A stretch of DNA of 23,030 bases from Candidatus Moranbacteria bacterium GW2011_GWE2_36_40 (GTDB taxonomy: Bacteria; Patescibacteriota; Minisyncoccia; Moranbacterales; GWC2-37-73), in the NCBI GenBank assembly GCA_000991645.1, contig LBRX01000018.1:1-23030 (forward strand), in the 5' to 3' direction. Position numbers and translations under genes: made by a program. Each line of letters opens with the position of its first letter. Within the stretch, counting starts at the first letter, position 1. Of the stretch, positions 11,584-19,876 are shown in pieces. A model generated the notes under the pieces. That model saw nothing but the letters and a program-made list of their open reading frames with translations. It did no database searches and was not told where the DNA came from.

Positions 11584-12732
11584 CTAATTCTTTATCGGCA
11601 TTATAATATAGGTATAATTAAGCATTTCTTCTTTCTTTTCGCCTTGTACCATACGAAGAACTGCAGGTGATGATCCACTATTCATCAAAAGAACCAGGTA
11701 CGGGGTCGAAATGGCCTGTAAACCATCTGCCATATAACGAGGATTGAATAGGGCCTCTTGCGAAGGACCAATTATTTCAGCATTTAAGCTTGTTTTATTT
11801 TCTCCAACCTCTTCTGCTTTTGACTGAACAAGAACTTCTTTTGTTTCTTCATTAACTGTAAATTTTACTTCACCCGATTTACTGTGAGTAAATATTCCCG
11901 CTATTTTTACAGCTCGAAGAACATCCTCTTTGGAAAGGAAAACTCTGGTAGTAAAGGATTCTGGAATGATCTGTTGATAAGGAGGGTATTTACCATTAAT
12001 AAGCCTTGAAACTATCCTAACATTATCTATTTGAAAAAATATTTGACTTTCTTCGATAGCAATTTTTATTTCCTGAGTTTCAGGATTTATAACTCTCAAA
12101 ACTTCCAAAATTGTACTTAGAGGGACAATAACTGATGTTGTTTTTTCCAGAAACAAATCGTATGCTTGTGGATTATCCTTAATTAAAGTTACAACGGCTT
12201 CAGCCAGACGAAAACTATCCGTTGCAGCAAGGCGCACCTCAAGCTTGTCCAAAACAACATTGAGCCCTGTAAGCTCTGGACGAGTACTGTCAAGTGAAAC
12301 ACACACAGATAGTCTAGGTATAGCCTCTTTCATCTCTTGCGCTGGTAGAGAAAAAAGAAAATCACCCTCCATTTCTGGAATTATTGGAAAATCCTGAGCC
12401 TGTAAGCCCTTTATCTGTGCTTTTGATGAACCACTTTCTATATGGAGTGTTTGGTCTACAACACTCAATGAAACAGTACTCACGGATGGGAGATTATTAA
12501 CAAAATTGCTAAGAAGACGTGCTGGCACAGTTATTTTTCCCTCTTCCTCTATTTTTGCCCCGATTTTTAAAAAAACACCTATCTCCAAGTTGGTTGCTGA
12601 AATTTTAAGCATGCCACCCTCTGTTTCCAGGAGAATGTTTTCCAAAATAGGCAAGGTTATTTGTTTTCCAACAACCCTTTCAGTGCTATAAATAGCTTTT
12701 TTAAAATTTTCCTGCGTACAAGTAAGTTTCAT
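11584..12732 (-). CDS. dnaN: DNA polymerase III beta subunit (sliding clamp)
   Basis: Ring-shaped clamp that tethers polymerases to DNA. The 382-aa protein has the three-domain repeat structure: it begins MKLTCTQENFKKAIYSTERVV, then LPILENILLET, the middle domain with ELTGLNVVLD and LAATDSFRLAE, and it ends LNYTYIIMPIKN. The LAATDS motif and the C-terminal MP are hallmarks of the clamp. The length is slightly above E. coli's 366. It lies 70 bp after dnaA on the same strand, followed by dciA. No SD and no clear promoter in the gap, so co-transcription with dnaA is likely. Confidence 0.97.
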   Translation of the reverse strand: MKLTCTQENFKKAIYSTERVVGKQITLPILENILLETEGGMLKISATNLEIGVFLKIGAKIEEEGKITVPARLLSNFVNNLPSVSTVSLSVVDQTLHIESGSSKAQIKGLQAQDFPIIPEMEGDFLFSLPAQEMKEAIPRLSVCVSLDSTRPELTGLNVVLDKLEVRLAATDSFRLAEAVVTLIKDNPQAYDLFLEKTTSVIVPLSTILEVLRVINPETQEIKIAIEESQIFFQIDNVRIVSRLINGKYPPYQQIIPESFTTRVFLSKEDVLRAVKIAGIFTHSKSGEVKFTVNEETKEVLVQSKAEEVGENKTSLNAEIIGPSQEALFNPRYMADGLQAISTPYLVLLMNSGSSPAVLRMVQGEKKEEMLNYTYIIMPIKN

Positions 12733-12802
12733 ATATATTCAATGTTTTTAATTCTAAATTAAAATCTTCTCAGTATTTACATTATTGCCTGCATATTTAC
12801 AA

Positions 12803-14221
12803 CTAAACAGCGTAGATACGTTCTCTTAAAATTGAAACGTCCTCCCTAACTTTCTCATCTGTTTCAACTTCTTTATTTATTTTTTCATAAGCATGAAGAG
12901 CTGTTGTGTGATCACGACCACCAAATTGCGCTCCAATGCTTGGATAGGAAATGCCCAATTCTCCTCGCATTAAATACATTGCAACATGCCTAGCATAAGC
13001 AATCTCTTTTTTTCTTCCCTTTTCAATCAATTCCTTCGTTGAAATATTGAAATATTGTGAAATAGCTTCAATCACATGTTGTGGTTGAACGCCTTTCTTT
13101 TTACCACTAGAAATTATTTCTGAAAGTGCTTGCTCAACAAATTTAAGCGTTGGAAGTTTATTATTAAATTCACAAGCAGCAATGATCCTGTTTAAAGCTC
13201 CTTCTAGTTCTCGAATATTGCTTTTCACATTTTCTGCAATGAAAATTATTGCCTCTTCATCGAGATAGAAATTCTTTTCGGCCGCTTTTGTTTTCAAAAT
13301 AGCTGTGCGTGTTTCCAAATCAGGCTTACCTATATCAGCTATCATTCCACCCTCAAATCTCGAACGAAGACGGTCTTCTAGCGTGGCAATAGCTTTTGGA
13401 GGACGATCAGAGCTAATTACTATTTGCTTATTAAGTTGATACAGGGCATTAAAAATGTGAAAAAATTCTATCTGTGTTTTTTCCTTACCAGCCAAAAATT
13501 GCACATCATCTATAATCAAGAGATCTATTGCCTGATAAGCTGCCTTAAAATCATTTACGGTTTGATTGCGAATAGAATCTATCAATTCATTGGCAAAACG
13601 CTCTGATGTTATGTATTTGATTCGCCTAGAGGGATCATGCAACAAAACTTCATTACCAATAGACTGCAACAAATGCGTTTTTCCCAATCCAACTCCCCCA
13701 TAAATAAAAAGTGGATTATATACTTTCCCTAAATTTTGAGAAACTGCGTAGCAAGCTGCGCGTGCAAGTTCGTTATTCTCACCTATTATAAAATTTTCAA
13801 AAGTATATCTAGAATTAATATTGTTTTCCTGGACAGTTGCCGATTGCCGTTGCTCACTTGAGATTTGCTGACCAGTAAACACTTCCTTATCTGAGATTTC
13901 CCGCACAATCTGTTTTTCAGAAACAGAAATGGCAGAGTCCATCTTTTTAACCTCATTAGCAACTTGCGCTTGATCATTACTATAAATAACGCAACCTATT
14001 TCCTTAATATCATTTTGAAAATTTCTAAGTGCTCTAAATATATAAGTATTGTACTTGTTTTCTAGCCATTCTTTTGCAAATCCATTTGGCACACCTATAA
14101 CAACCTTTCCATTCTCATTGGAAATAATGGCGGTATTTTTAAACCAAGTACTAAAGTTAGCCTTAGAAATAGAAAGCTCTATTTCTCCCAATGCGGCCTG
14201 CCAAAGCTCTATATTATTCAT
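12803..14221 (-). CDS. dnaA: Chromosomal replication initiator DnaA
   Basis: Binds DnaA boxes and melts the origin. The 472-aa protein has domain I (W7, W26, helix pattern; residues 1-80), a Ser/Gln-rich linker (about 85-137), the AAA+ domain III starting YTFENFIIGENNE with Walker A GGVGLGKTH (175-183) and Walker B LLIIDDVQFL, and domain IV with the signature GGRDHTTALHAYEKI near the end. The length is normal. It is the first gene of dnaA-dnaN-dciA, reading away from the oriC candidate. No SD. Upstream lie an 8-bp hairpin (14239-14261) and an extended -10 promoter (14387-14395), which give a leader of about 155 nt. Confidence 0.98.
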   Translation of the reverse strand: MNNIELWQAALGEIELSISKANFSTWFKNTAIISNENGKVVIGVPNGFAKEWLENKYNTYIFRALRNFQNDIKEIGCVIYSNDQAQVANEVKKMDSAISVSEKQIVREISDKEVFTGQQISSEQRQSATVQENNINSRYTFENFIIGENNELARAACYAVSQNLGKVYNPLFIYGGVGLGKTHLLQSIGNEVLLHDPSRRIKYITSERFANELIDSIRNQTVNDFKAAYQAIDLLIIDDVQFLAGKEKTQIEFFHIFNALYQLNKQIVISSDRPPKAIATLEDRLRSRFEGGMIADIGKPDLETRTAILKTKAAEKNFYLDEEAIIFIAENVKSNIRELEGALNRIIAACEFNNKLPTLKFVEQALSEIISSGKKKGVQPQHVIEAISQYFNISTKELIEKGRKKEIAYARHVAMYLMRGELGISYPSIGAQFGGRDHTTALHAYEKINKEVETDEKVREDVSILRERIYAV

Positions 14222-14238
14222 ACTCGGTAATAGAATTT

Positions 14239-14261
14239 TATTTGAACTTAACTCAAATAAG
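14239..14261. promoter_or_regulatory. Hairpin close to the dnaA start codon
   Basis: TTATTTGA and TCAAATAA form an 8-bp stem with a 7-nt loop in the dnaA leader, 17 nt before the ATG. It could affect translation of dnaA. Confidence 0.4.
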
Positions 14262-14386
14262 ATTCTTTTTAACCCCTTTTAAGATTAGATTAAACCCCGA
14301 ATTATTAAACTCTTTCTTCTAACTCAAAAAGCTGCCTGCTTCTCTCATTAAGAATACAATTTAATCCTTTTACTATCGTACAAAAA

Positions 14387-14395
14387 ATTATATCA
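14387..14395 (-). promoter_or_regulatory. Extended -10 promoter of dnaA
   Basis: On the minus strand TGATATAAT (TGn plus TATAAT), without a good -35 box. It is the best promoter-like signal upstream of dnaA. Confidence 0.5.
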
Positions 14396-14444
14396 CGCCA
14401 ATCTGCAAGCTGCTAGCAATTAAACATCTTAATTGTGCACAAAC

Positions 14445-14453
14445 TGTGGATAA
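14445..14453 (-). promoter_or_regulatory. DnaA box
   Basis: The minus strand reads TTATCCACA, a perfect match to the consensus. Confidence 0.85.
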
Positions 14454-14511
14454 GTGGACAAGTCTTTTTTTCCTTTTAATAAGCTGCAATATTGACATAG
14501 TAAAAACAATT

Positions 14512-14520
14512 TTATCCACA
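14512..14520 (+). promoter_or_regulatory. DnaA box
   Basis: TTATCCACA, a perfect consensus box, inverted relative to the other one 58 bp away. Confidence 0.85.
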
Positions 14521-14651
14521 AACACACTCTATGTGTTCAGAATATCCCCTATTCTTCCATCTTGTCAACAGTTTTTTATGTTTTTTGCGTAAATATCCTT
14601 TCTTTGATCAAAATTAAACCTTTGTTGCGCCTTTTTTTTACTATAATTGGG

Positions 14652-14679
14652 TTGACTTTTTTGCTCGTACTGGTACACT
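14652..14679 (+). promoter_or_regulatory. Promoter of the rpmH-rnpA-yidC operon
   Basis: TTGACT (14652-14657) and TACACT (14674-14679) are 16 bp apart, with a TGG extension before the -10. Confidence 0.65.
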
Positions 14680-14780
14680 TGTTTATAGTATTCCAAGTTT
14701 GCACTGCCGATTAATTATTTTTATCCTATGAGCAAAAGAATACTAAAACTTTCATATTAATAATTAACCAAAAATATATT

Positions 14781-14915
14781 ATGAAACGAACCTACCAACC
14801 CAAAAAAGGACGCAGAAAAAGTCGCCATGGCTTTCTTGAACGCATGAGCACCAAAAATGGAGCTGCTGTAGTAAAAAGACGAAGACAATCTGGACGCAAA
14901 AAGCTTTCTGTTTAA
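14781..14915 (+). CDS. rpmH: 50S ribosomal protein L34
   Basis: Short basic large-subunit protein. The 44 residues begin MKRTYQPKKGRRKSRHGFLE, continue RMSTKNGAAV and end GRKKLSV, the standard L34 pattern and length (44-46 aa). It is first in the rpmH-rnpA-yidC-jag block beside the origin, as in most bacteria. No SD: the ATG follows an AT-rich leader. The rnpA start is 35 bp after its stop. Confidence 0.97.
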   Translation: MKRTYQPKKGRRKSRHGFLERMSTKNGAAVVKRRRQSGRKKLSV

Positions 14916-14950
14916 TTAGGACAGGAAGCTCCCTTATGAATTAAAAGTAT

Positions 14951-15292
14951 ATGCTCCCAATCAAGAATAGACTAAAAAAACGCGAAGATTTCGCCAAAGT
15001 TTTCTCCAAGGGAGCATATGTTGGAAATAATGATCTTTCTGTTAAATACGCCAATAATTCACTCTCGGAAACAAGATTTGGCTTTCCAGTTGGAAAGAAT
15101 TATTCAAAAAAAGCTGTTGTCAGGAATCGGGCCAGAAGAATATTGAGATTAGCTATTGCTTATCATCTTTCAAAAATAAAACCTGGCTTTGACATAATCA
15201 TTCTTATCAAACCAACTTATCAAAAAACTGAGTTACCAATTGTTATCAATGAGTTTAAGAAAATTTTTTCTAAAGCTAATTTACTTATATAA
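14951..15292 (+). CDS. rnpA: Ribonuclease P protein component
   Basis: Protein subunit that helps the RNase P RNA cut 5' leaders from pre-tRNA. The 113-aa protein begins MLPIKNRLKKREDFAKVFSKG, has the central FGFPVGKNYSKKAVVRNRARR region with the RNR signature (quoted as span 54-77), and a C-terminal DIIILIKP strand. The length is typical. It sits between rpmH and yidC as in most bacteria. A direct repeat of GCTCCC occurs just before and just after its start. No close SD. The RNase P RNA gene is not in the window. Confidence 0.95.
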   Translation: MLPIKNRLKKREDFAKVFSKGAYVGNNDLSVKYANNSLSETRFGFPVGKNYSKKAVVRNRARRILRLAIAYHLSKIKPGFDIIILIKPTYQKTELPIVINEFKKIFSKANLLI

Positions 15293-15329
15293 CTATCTTC
15301 CATTTTAGGAAAATAGAACAAACAAAAAA

Positions 15330-16079
15330 ATGTTATCCTTTTTTCACACAACAGTATACCAGCCACTTTATAATATTCTTATTTTCTTTTATAATATCGT
15401 TCCAGGAGGAGATTTTGGTGTTTCCATCATTCTTATCACAATATTACTCAGAACAATTCTTATACCACTCTATAAGAAACAAATAGAATCCCAAAAGAAG
15501 CTGCAAGAATTACAACCGAAAATCAAGGAGCTGCAGGAAAAAACAAAGAACAACAAAGAACAACAAACCAAGCAATTAATGGAGCTCTACAAAGAACACA
15601 AAACCAATCCTTTTTCTGGTTGTCTACCGCTTATTGTCCAACTTATTTTTTTAATAGCAATTTATCAAGTTTTGATAACCATTTCCAATAATGGTCTTGT
15701 TGCTGATCCATCTCAGCTCTATTCATTTGTCTCTGATCCTGGAAAAATAAATCAGTTTTTCATTTTTTTGGTTGATCTTACTAAACCTAGTATTATTATT
15801 GCAGCACTAGCAGCAATAGCTCAGTATTTTCAAACAAAGATGTTGATGGATAAATCTAGTACCGCAATAGACTCCAGTGGTCATGTCTTAAATAAACTGC
15901 ATGATGAAAAAAATCCCGATTTTGCAAATATAATGACGAAACAGATGTTATATCTTGGACCAATTATGACATTATTTATAGGTATAAAATTCCCAGCAGG
16001 ACTTTCCCTATATTGGCTAGCAGGAACACTTTTTATGCTTATTCAACAGATATTAATGGAAAAAAAATCAAAAAACTAA
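15330..16079 (+). CDS. yidC: Membrane protein insertase YidC (short form)
   Basis: Inserts and folds membrane proteins, alone or with SecYEG. The 249-aa protein lacks the large periplasmic domain of E. coli YidC and corresponds to the SpoIIIJ/Oxa1-type core. TM1 carries the conserved Arg41 (LLRTILIPLYKK) in the hydrophilic groove. A charged coiled-coil cytosolic loop (about 52-90, KNNKEQQTKQLMELYKEH) is followed by NPFSGCLPLIVQ and further helices, with FQTKML and the C-terminal GLSLYWLAGT. No signal peptide with a lipobox is seen, and no yidD lies between rnpA and yidC. An AGGA stretch lies about 20 nt before the start, too far for a normal SD. Confidence 0.95.
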   Translation: MLSFFHTTVYQPLYNILIFFYNIVPGGDFGVSIILITILLRTILIPLYKKQIESQKKLQELQPKIKELQEKTKNNKEQQTKQLMELYKEHKTNPFSGCLPLIVQLIFLIAIYQVLITISNNGLVADPSQLYSFVSDPGKINQFFIFLVDLTKPSIIIAALAAIAQYFQTKMLMDKSSTAIDSSGHVLNKLHDEKNPDFANIMTKQMLYLGPIMTLFIGIKFPAGLSLYWLAGTLFMLIQQILMEKKSKN

Positions 16080-16100
16080 TTTTTCATTTTACATAATATT

Positions 16101-16230
16101 ATGTCCGGTAGTGAATATTCGAAAAAAATATTAACAACTTCTAGATATAACAATAATCAAAATATATAATCAATTTTAATATTTAGAAATCTATTGGGCA
16201 AGGCCCATTCGAATTTCTACTACCGGATAT
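16101..16230. repeat. 130-bp inverted-repeat element between yidC and jag
   Basis: The arms (16101-16123, starting ATGTCCGGTAGT; 16208-16230, whose reverse complement starts ATATCCGGTAGT) match at 19 of 23 positions. The AT-rich interior contains a small GC hairpin TGGGC-AAG-GCCCA near 16195-16207. The right arm ends within the jag start codon (16229-16231). It may be a MITE remnant or a structured 5' leader of jag. Confidence 0.75.
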
Positions 16231-16699
16231 GGATGAAAAAACAACAATTATACAACAAACAATCGAGGAATTGATTCAAAAAATGGGATTTACTGGCAGT
16301 GTCACTATTTCCAAGGATGAGAATGACGATAGCATCACTTGTGATATTGTTACTGATTCAGATTCAAATTTCCTAATAGGACAACATGGAATAAACCTTC
16401 AAGCTCTTCAACATCTTGCAAGACTTATTGTAAGAAAACATATTCCAGAAAAAATACGTTTTACTCTTGATATTAACAATTATCGCAAACAAAAAAACCA
16501 ATCAATTATCCAACAAGCTCTTCAATTTGCTGAAGAAGCTTTGAGTCAGGGACGTGGCGTAATAATGCCTCCGATGTCAACATATGAACGTCGACTAGTG
16601 CATATGGAGCTCTCAAAAAATTCAGCCATAAAAACGGAAAGTATTGGTGAGGGTGAATCAAGAAAAATTGTTGTCAAGCCAGCAAACATGATAGATTAG
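16229..16699 (+). CDS. jag: Jag/KhpB RNA-binding protein (KH and R3H domains)
   Basis: Cytosolic RNA-binding protein linked to cell elongation and division control, and classically encoded after yidC. The 156-aa protein has a KH domain with the GQHG loop (51-54, FLIGQHGINLQALQHL) and an R3H domain with MPPMSTYERRLVHMEL, where Arg121 and His125 form the R-x3-H signature. The N-terminal Jag-N domain is reduced to a short helix. The start codon overlaps the end of the inverted repeat; there is no SD. The next gene, a flippase, starts 24 bp later. Confidence 0.94.
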   Translation: MDEKTTIIQQTIEELIQKMGFTGSVTISKDENDDSITCDIVTDSDSNFLIGQHGINLQALQHLARLIVRKHIPEKIRFTLDINNYRKQKNQSIIQQALQFAEEALSQGRGVIMPPMSTYERRLVHMELSKNSAIKTESIGEGESRKIVVKPANMID

Positions 16700-16723
16700 T
16701 TTTTTATCTTTTTTGATTAAAAC

Positions 16724-18139
16724 ATGGCAATAGCACGAAAAATTGCTTACAATGTGATTTTTAATGCAATCACAAAAATATTGTCTACCATCCTTGCATT
16801 GGTAGGTATTGGTTTTATTACCCGCTATTTAGGAAAAGAAGGCTTTGGCGATTATTCTACCGTCTTGGCTTTTTTTGCTTTTTTTGGCAGTATCGCTGAT
16901 CTTGGATTATATTCAATCACAGCTAGAGAAATTTCAAGAGCTGGTGCTGACGAAAAAAAGATTCTTGGCAATGCTTTTGCACTGCGATTAACATCTTCTA
17001 TTTTTGTTTTTTTAATAGTGCCTATTTTGGTTTTTTTCCTACCTTATTCCCATGATGTAAAAGTAGGAATTCTTATTGCAGCTGCTTCTTTCGTTTTTTC
17101 TTCCACCTATATGGTTCTTAATGGTGTTTTTCAGAAAAATCTTGCCATGGACAAGGTTGCCACTGCTGAAGTTCTTGGAAAAATAATTCAAATTGGAATA
17201 ATTATTTTTGCAGTACGGTACAACCTTGGATTTACCACTATCATTTTATCCATCCTTGTTGCAATGATTTTTAATTTTACCGTTGTCCTACTATTAGTGC
17301 AAAAATATATACCACTAAAATTACAATTTGATTTTGTTTATTGGAAAAAATTTTTAAAAGAATCTGCGCCACTGGGTCTTTCAGCTATTGTAATTTTTGT
17401 TTATTTCAAAATAGACACAATCCTGCTTTCAATATTAAAAACAAACACCGAAGTTGGTATTTATAACGCTGCCTATAAGGTTATTGAGAATGTTTCTTTT
17501 TTTCCAGCCATGATAACAGGCTTAATGTTTCCAATGTTTTCACGCCATATTTTTTCAGACAAAAAACAATTTACACACCTCGCCAATGAAACAATAAAGG
17601 TTTTTATCATAATTATTGTGCCTATTATCATTGGTACACTTTTTCTTTCTGAAGGCATAATTAACCTTATTGGAGGATCAGCCTTTTCTGAGGCTGCCAA
17701 TACGCTAAGGATTCTTATTTTTGCACTTGCCTTCATCTTTTTTGGCGGATTATTTAACAACATATTAATTGCAAGTAATAATCAGAAAAAAATGCTTTGG
17801 ATGCTGGTTGGTTGTGCTATTTTTAATGTATCAGCTAATCTCCTTTTTATTCCAACCTACTCTTACACCGCATCAGCCATAATCTCCACTTTAACAGAAT
17901 TTTTAGTTGCTTTTATAGGACTTATTCTTACTATTAAATATACTGGCTACAAGCCTTCATCTCAAAATTTCTTACGCATCCTTTTTTCAGGATTAATAAT
18001 GGCATTATTCCTTTTCACTTTCAAACCACATAGTTTTCCAGTTCTTGCCCTTGAAAGCTCACTCGTTTATATTTTATTGCTTTGGATTACCAAAACTCTT
18101 ACCATAAAAGAATTGCGGAGCATTGTGAGTAATCAGTAG
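16724..18139 (+). CDS. Polysaccharide flippase (Wzx/RfbX-like, MOP superfamily)
   Basis: Inner-membrane protein that probably flips lipid-linked glycan units to the outside. The 471-aa sequence has about 12-14 hydrophobic helices and the family N-terminus (NVIFNAITKILSTILAL, then GFITRYLGKEGFGDYS, which carries the conserved GxxGFG block). The LGLYSITAREISR segment follows, as in RfbX-type transporters. It heads the surface glycan cluster and reads in the same direction as the following four genes. The gap after jag (24 bp) could mean co-transcription with the ribosomal/yidC block or a hidden promoter. Substrate is unknown. Confidence 0.9.
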   Translation: MAIARKIAYNVIFNAITKILSTILALVGIGFITRYLGKEGFGDYSTVLAFFAFFGSIADLGLYSITAREISRAGADEKKILGNAFALRLTSSIFVFLIVPILVFFLPYSHDVKVGILIAAASFVFSSTYMVLNGVFQKNLAMDKVATAEVLGKIIQIGIIIFAVRYNLGFTTIILSILVAMIFNFTVVLLLVQKYIPLKLQFDFVYWKKFLKESAPLGLSAIVIFVYFKIDTILLSILKTNTEVGIYNAAYKVIENVSFFPAMITGLMFPMFSRHIFSDKKQFTHLANETIKVFIIIIVPIIIGTLFLSEGIINLIGGSAFSEAANTLRILIFALAFIFFGGLFNNILIASNNQKKMLWMLVGCAIFNVSANLLFIPTYSYTASAIISTLTEFLVAFIGLILTIKYTGYKPSSQNFLRILFSGLIMALFLFTFKPHSFPVLALESSLVYILLLWITKTLTIKELRSIVSNQ

Positions 18140-18193
18140 GTGCTGCACTGTTTTTATAAATAACAAGACTATCTTTTTAAGAGTATCCTTTTT

Positions 18194-19060
18194 ATGATGA
18201 ATTCAAATTTTCCCAAAATTTTTGTTGTAATTTTAAATTTTAATGGCAAATCAACCCTACTAAATTGTCTTACTTCTGTCTTTCAATCTGATTATCCTAA
18301 TTTCGAAATTGTGGTTGTTGATAATAATTCAGATGATGGATCATTTGAACAAGCCAAGCTTAATTTTTCGCGTTCACATTTTATTAAAAATTCGGAAAAC
18401 ATTGGTTTTTCGAAAGGTAACAATATTGGTATTCGCTTCGCATTGGAAAAATTTGCAGATTACGTTTTTGTTTTAAATAATGATACTCTATTAGAAAAAA
18501 CAACACTATCCTCCCTAATAAAAACTGCTGAAAAAAATACATCCGCCGGCATCATAAGCCCACTTATTTTAACCAGCGACAACAATAGTATTTGGTTTGC
18601 TGGAGGAAAAATAGTATGGGAAAAAATGCGAGCAATACATTTGACCACAAAATATTCCTCTATTCCATACTTTTCAGAATATCTTAGTGGTTGCGCAATG
18701 CTTATTAAAAAAGAAGTTTTTAAAAAAATTGGCCTTTTTGATGAACGCTTCTTTCTTTATTATGAAGATGCTGATTTTTCTCTGCGCACAAGAAAGGCCG
18801 GTTTTGGTCTACTCGTTGATCCCTCTGCACATATTCAACATTTAGAACAAAGCAACAGCAATGGCTCAAAAAATTATTGGCTTGTTTTGTCTGGTCTTCT
18901 CTTTTTTCAAACACATAGTTCTCTTCTTTGGAAATTATGGCTTTCACCATATCTTATTTTAAGAAAAATGAAAAATCTTTTTAACATATATATCAAAAAG
19001 GATGTCTCTGCCACCAATGTGCTTCAGGCATACAAAGATTTTAAGAAATTATCTAAATAA
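18194..19060 (+). CDS. Family 2 glycosyltransferase (rhamnosyltransferase-like)
   Basis: GT-A fold enzyme that transfers a sugar from a nucleotide donor to a growing glycan at the inner membrane. The 288-aa protein shows the start VVILNFNGKSTLLNCLTSVF, the IVVVDNNSDDGS strand, the NNDT motif in place of DxD (metal/donor binding), and the FFLYYEDADFSLR block with the ED acceptor-site pair. The C-terminal basic helix (LRKMKNLFNIYIKK) probably contacts the membrane. It resembles WcaA/rhamnosyltransferase-type GT2 proteins. It is second in the cluster, 54 bp after the flippase and 16 bp before the next GT2. No SD. Donor sugar cannot be told. Confidence 0.9.
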   Translation: MMNSNFPKIFVVILNFNGKSTLLNCLTSVFQSDYPNFEIVVVDNNSDDGSFEQAKLNFSRSHFIKNSENIGFSKGNNIGIRFALEKFADYVFVLNNDTLLEKTTLSSLIKTAEKNTSAGIISPLILTSDNNSIWFAGGKIVWEKMRAIHLTTKYSSIPYFSEYLSGCAMLIKKEVFKKIGLFDERFFLYYEDADFSLRTRKAGFGLLVDPSAHIQHLEQSNSNGSKNYWLVLSGLLFFQTHSSLLWKLWLSPYLILRKMKNLFNIYIKKDVSATNVLQAYKDFKKLSK

Positions 19061-19076
19061 GAATCCGTGAAGGCAT

Positions 19077-19859
19077 ATGGAAATTTCTATTATAATTCTC
19101 AATTACAAAAGCGAGCAATATCTTTCTCGCTGTATTGAGTCGTTGCAAAAAAGCTTAACTACTGTCTCATATGAAATACTTATTATCAATAATGATTCTT
19201 CTTTAATAACAAGTATTTTTCCGACTGAAAATGTGCGCATCATTGAAAATAGAATTAATGAGGGTTTTGCTAAAGCTTGTAATCAAGCTGCCTCAACTGC
19301 AAAGGGAAACTTTCTTTTCTTTTTAAATCCAGATACCGAAATCATTACTGGAAACATTATGGATTTGATAGTAGCAATGAGTGATCCATTCGTTGGCATT
19401 ACCGCACCTCATCTCATAACTTCTTCTGGAAAAATACAGCCGTGGAGCACGGGCTACGATATAACATTATGGGATATTGTGAAAAATAATTTTGGCATTA
19501 TCAAGAGCAAGCGGTTATGGGGGCAAGATTCCCCTGTTGAAGTAAGTTGGGCAAGTGGCGCTGCGTTTATTATAAAAAAATCACTTTTCAATGAGCTTTT
19601 AGGTTTTGATGAAAAATTTTTTATGTATTTTGAAGACGTTGATCTCTGCAAAAGAGTTTTGGAGAAAAAATTAAAAATTATTTCCTTACCATCTGTCCAA
19701 GTTTTACACATAGGAGGACAAAGCTCCTCAAACTCAAATCAACAAAAAAAGTACTATTATCAATCGCAAGATTATTATTTTAAAAAACATTTCGGGACTT
19801 TCTCTTTATTTTTTTTAAAATTACTACGAATGCCAACTTTATGGTTTAACAAAAATTAA
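19077..19859 (+). CDS. Family 2 glycosyltransferase
   Basis: A second GT2 enzyme, paralogous in layout to its neighbour. The 260-aa protein has the N-terminal strand ISIIILNYKSEQYLSRCIESL, IINNDSS, the NPDTEI motif (DxD-like), the ASGAAFIIKKSLFNELLGFDE segment (quoted as span 160-180) and FFMYFEDVDLCKRV with the ED pair. A weak GAAGG lies 5 nt before the ATG, one of the few SD-like sites in this cluster. It probably adds a different sugar from its neighbour in the same polysaccharide. The gap to the next gene is 17 bp. Confidence 0.9.
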   Translation: MEISIIILNYKSEQYLSRCIESLQKSLTTVSYEILIINNDSSLITSIFPTENVRIIENRINEGFAKACNQAASTAKGNFLFFLNPDTEIITGNIMDLIVAMSDPFVGITAPHLITSSGKIQPWSTGYDITLWDIVKNNFGIIKSKRLWGQDSPVEVSWASGAAFIIKKSLFNELLGFDEKFFMYFEDVDLCKRVLEKKLKIISLPSVQVLHIGGQSSSNSNQQKKYYYQSQDYYFKKHFGTFSLFFLKLLRMPTLWFNKN

Positions 19860-19876
19860 CACTCGTTTAAATACCT

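Larger units (their letters stand above)
14222..14780. other. oriC: Replication origin candidate (oriC) between dnaA and rpmH
   Basis: This 559-bp intergenic region separates divergent dnaA and rpmH, the classic bacterial origin site. Two perfect DnaA boxes occur in opposite orientation: TGTGGATAA (14445-14453, minus-strand TTATCCACA) and TTATCCACA (14512-14520). A degenerate box TTGTGCACA lies near 14433-14441. The surrounding AT-rich stretches, such as 14460-14510 and 14565-14650, could serve as unwinding elements. The region also holds promoters for both flanking genes. Minimal function cannot be judged from sequence. Confidence 0.8.

Noticed and set aside
14642..14647. TATAAT upstream of rpmH as a second promoter
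   Set aside because: No acceptable -35 box at 15-18 bp and no TGn extension; the site at 14652-14679 is better.
15541..15572. AACAACAAAG-type repeat in the yidC coding region
   Set aside because: The length of the coiled loop is normal for YidC, so this looks like biased codons for Lys/Asn/Gln rather than an insertion.
16101..16169. 22-aa ORF (MSGSEYSKKI start) in the yidC-jag gap
   Set aside because: It has no SD, and its start is part of the inverted-repeat arm; probably chance.
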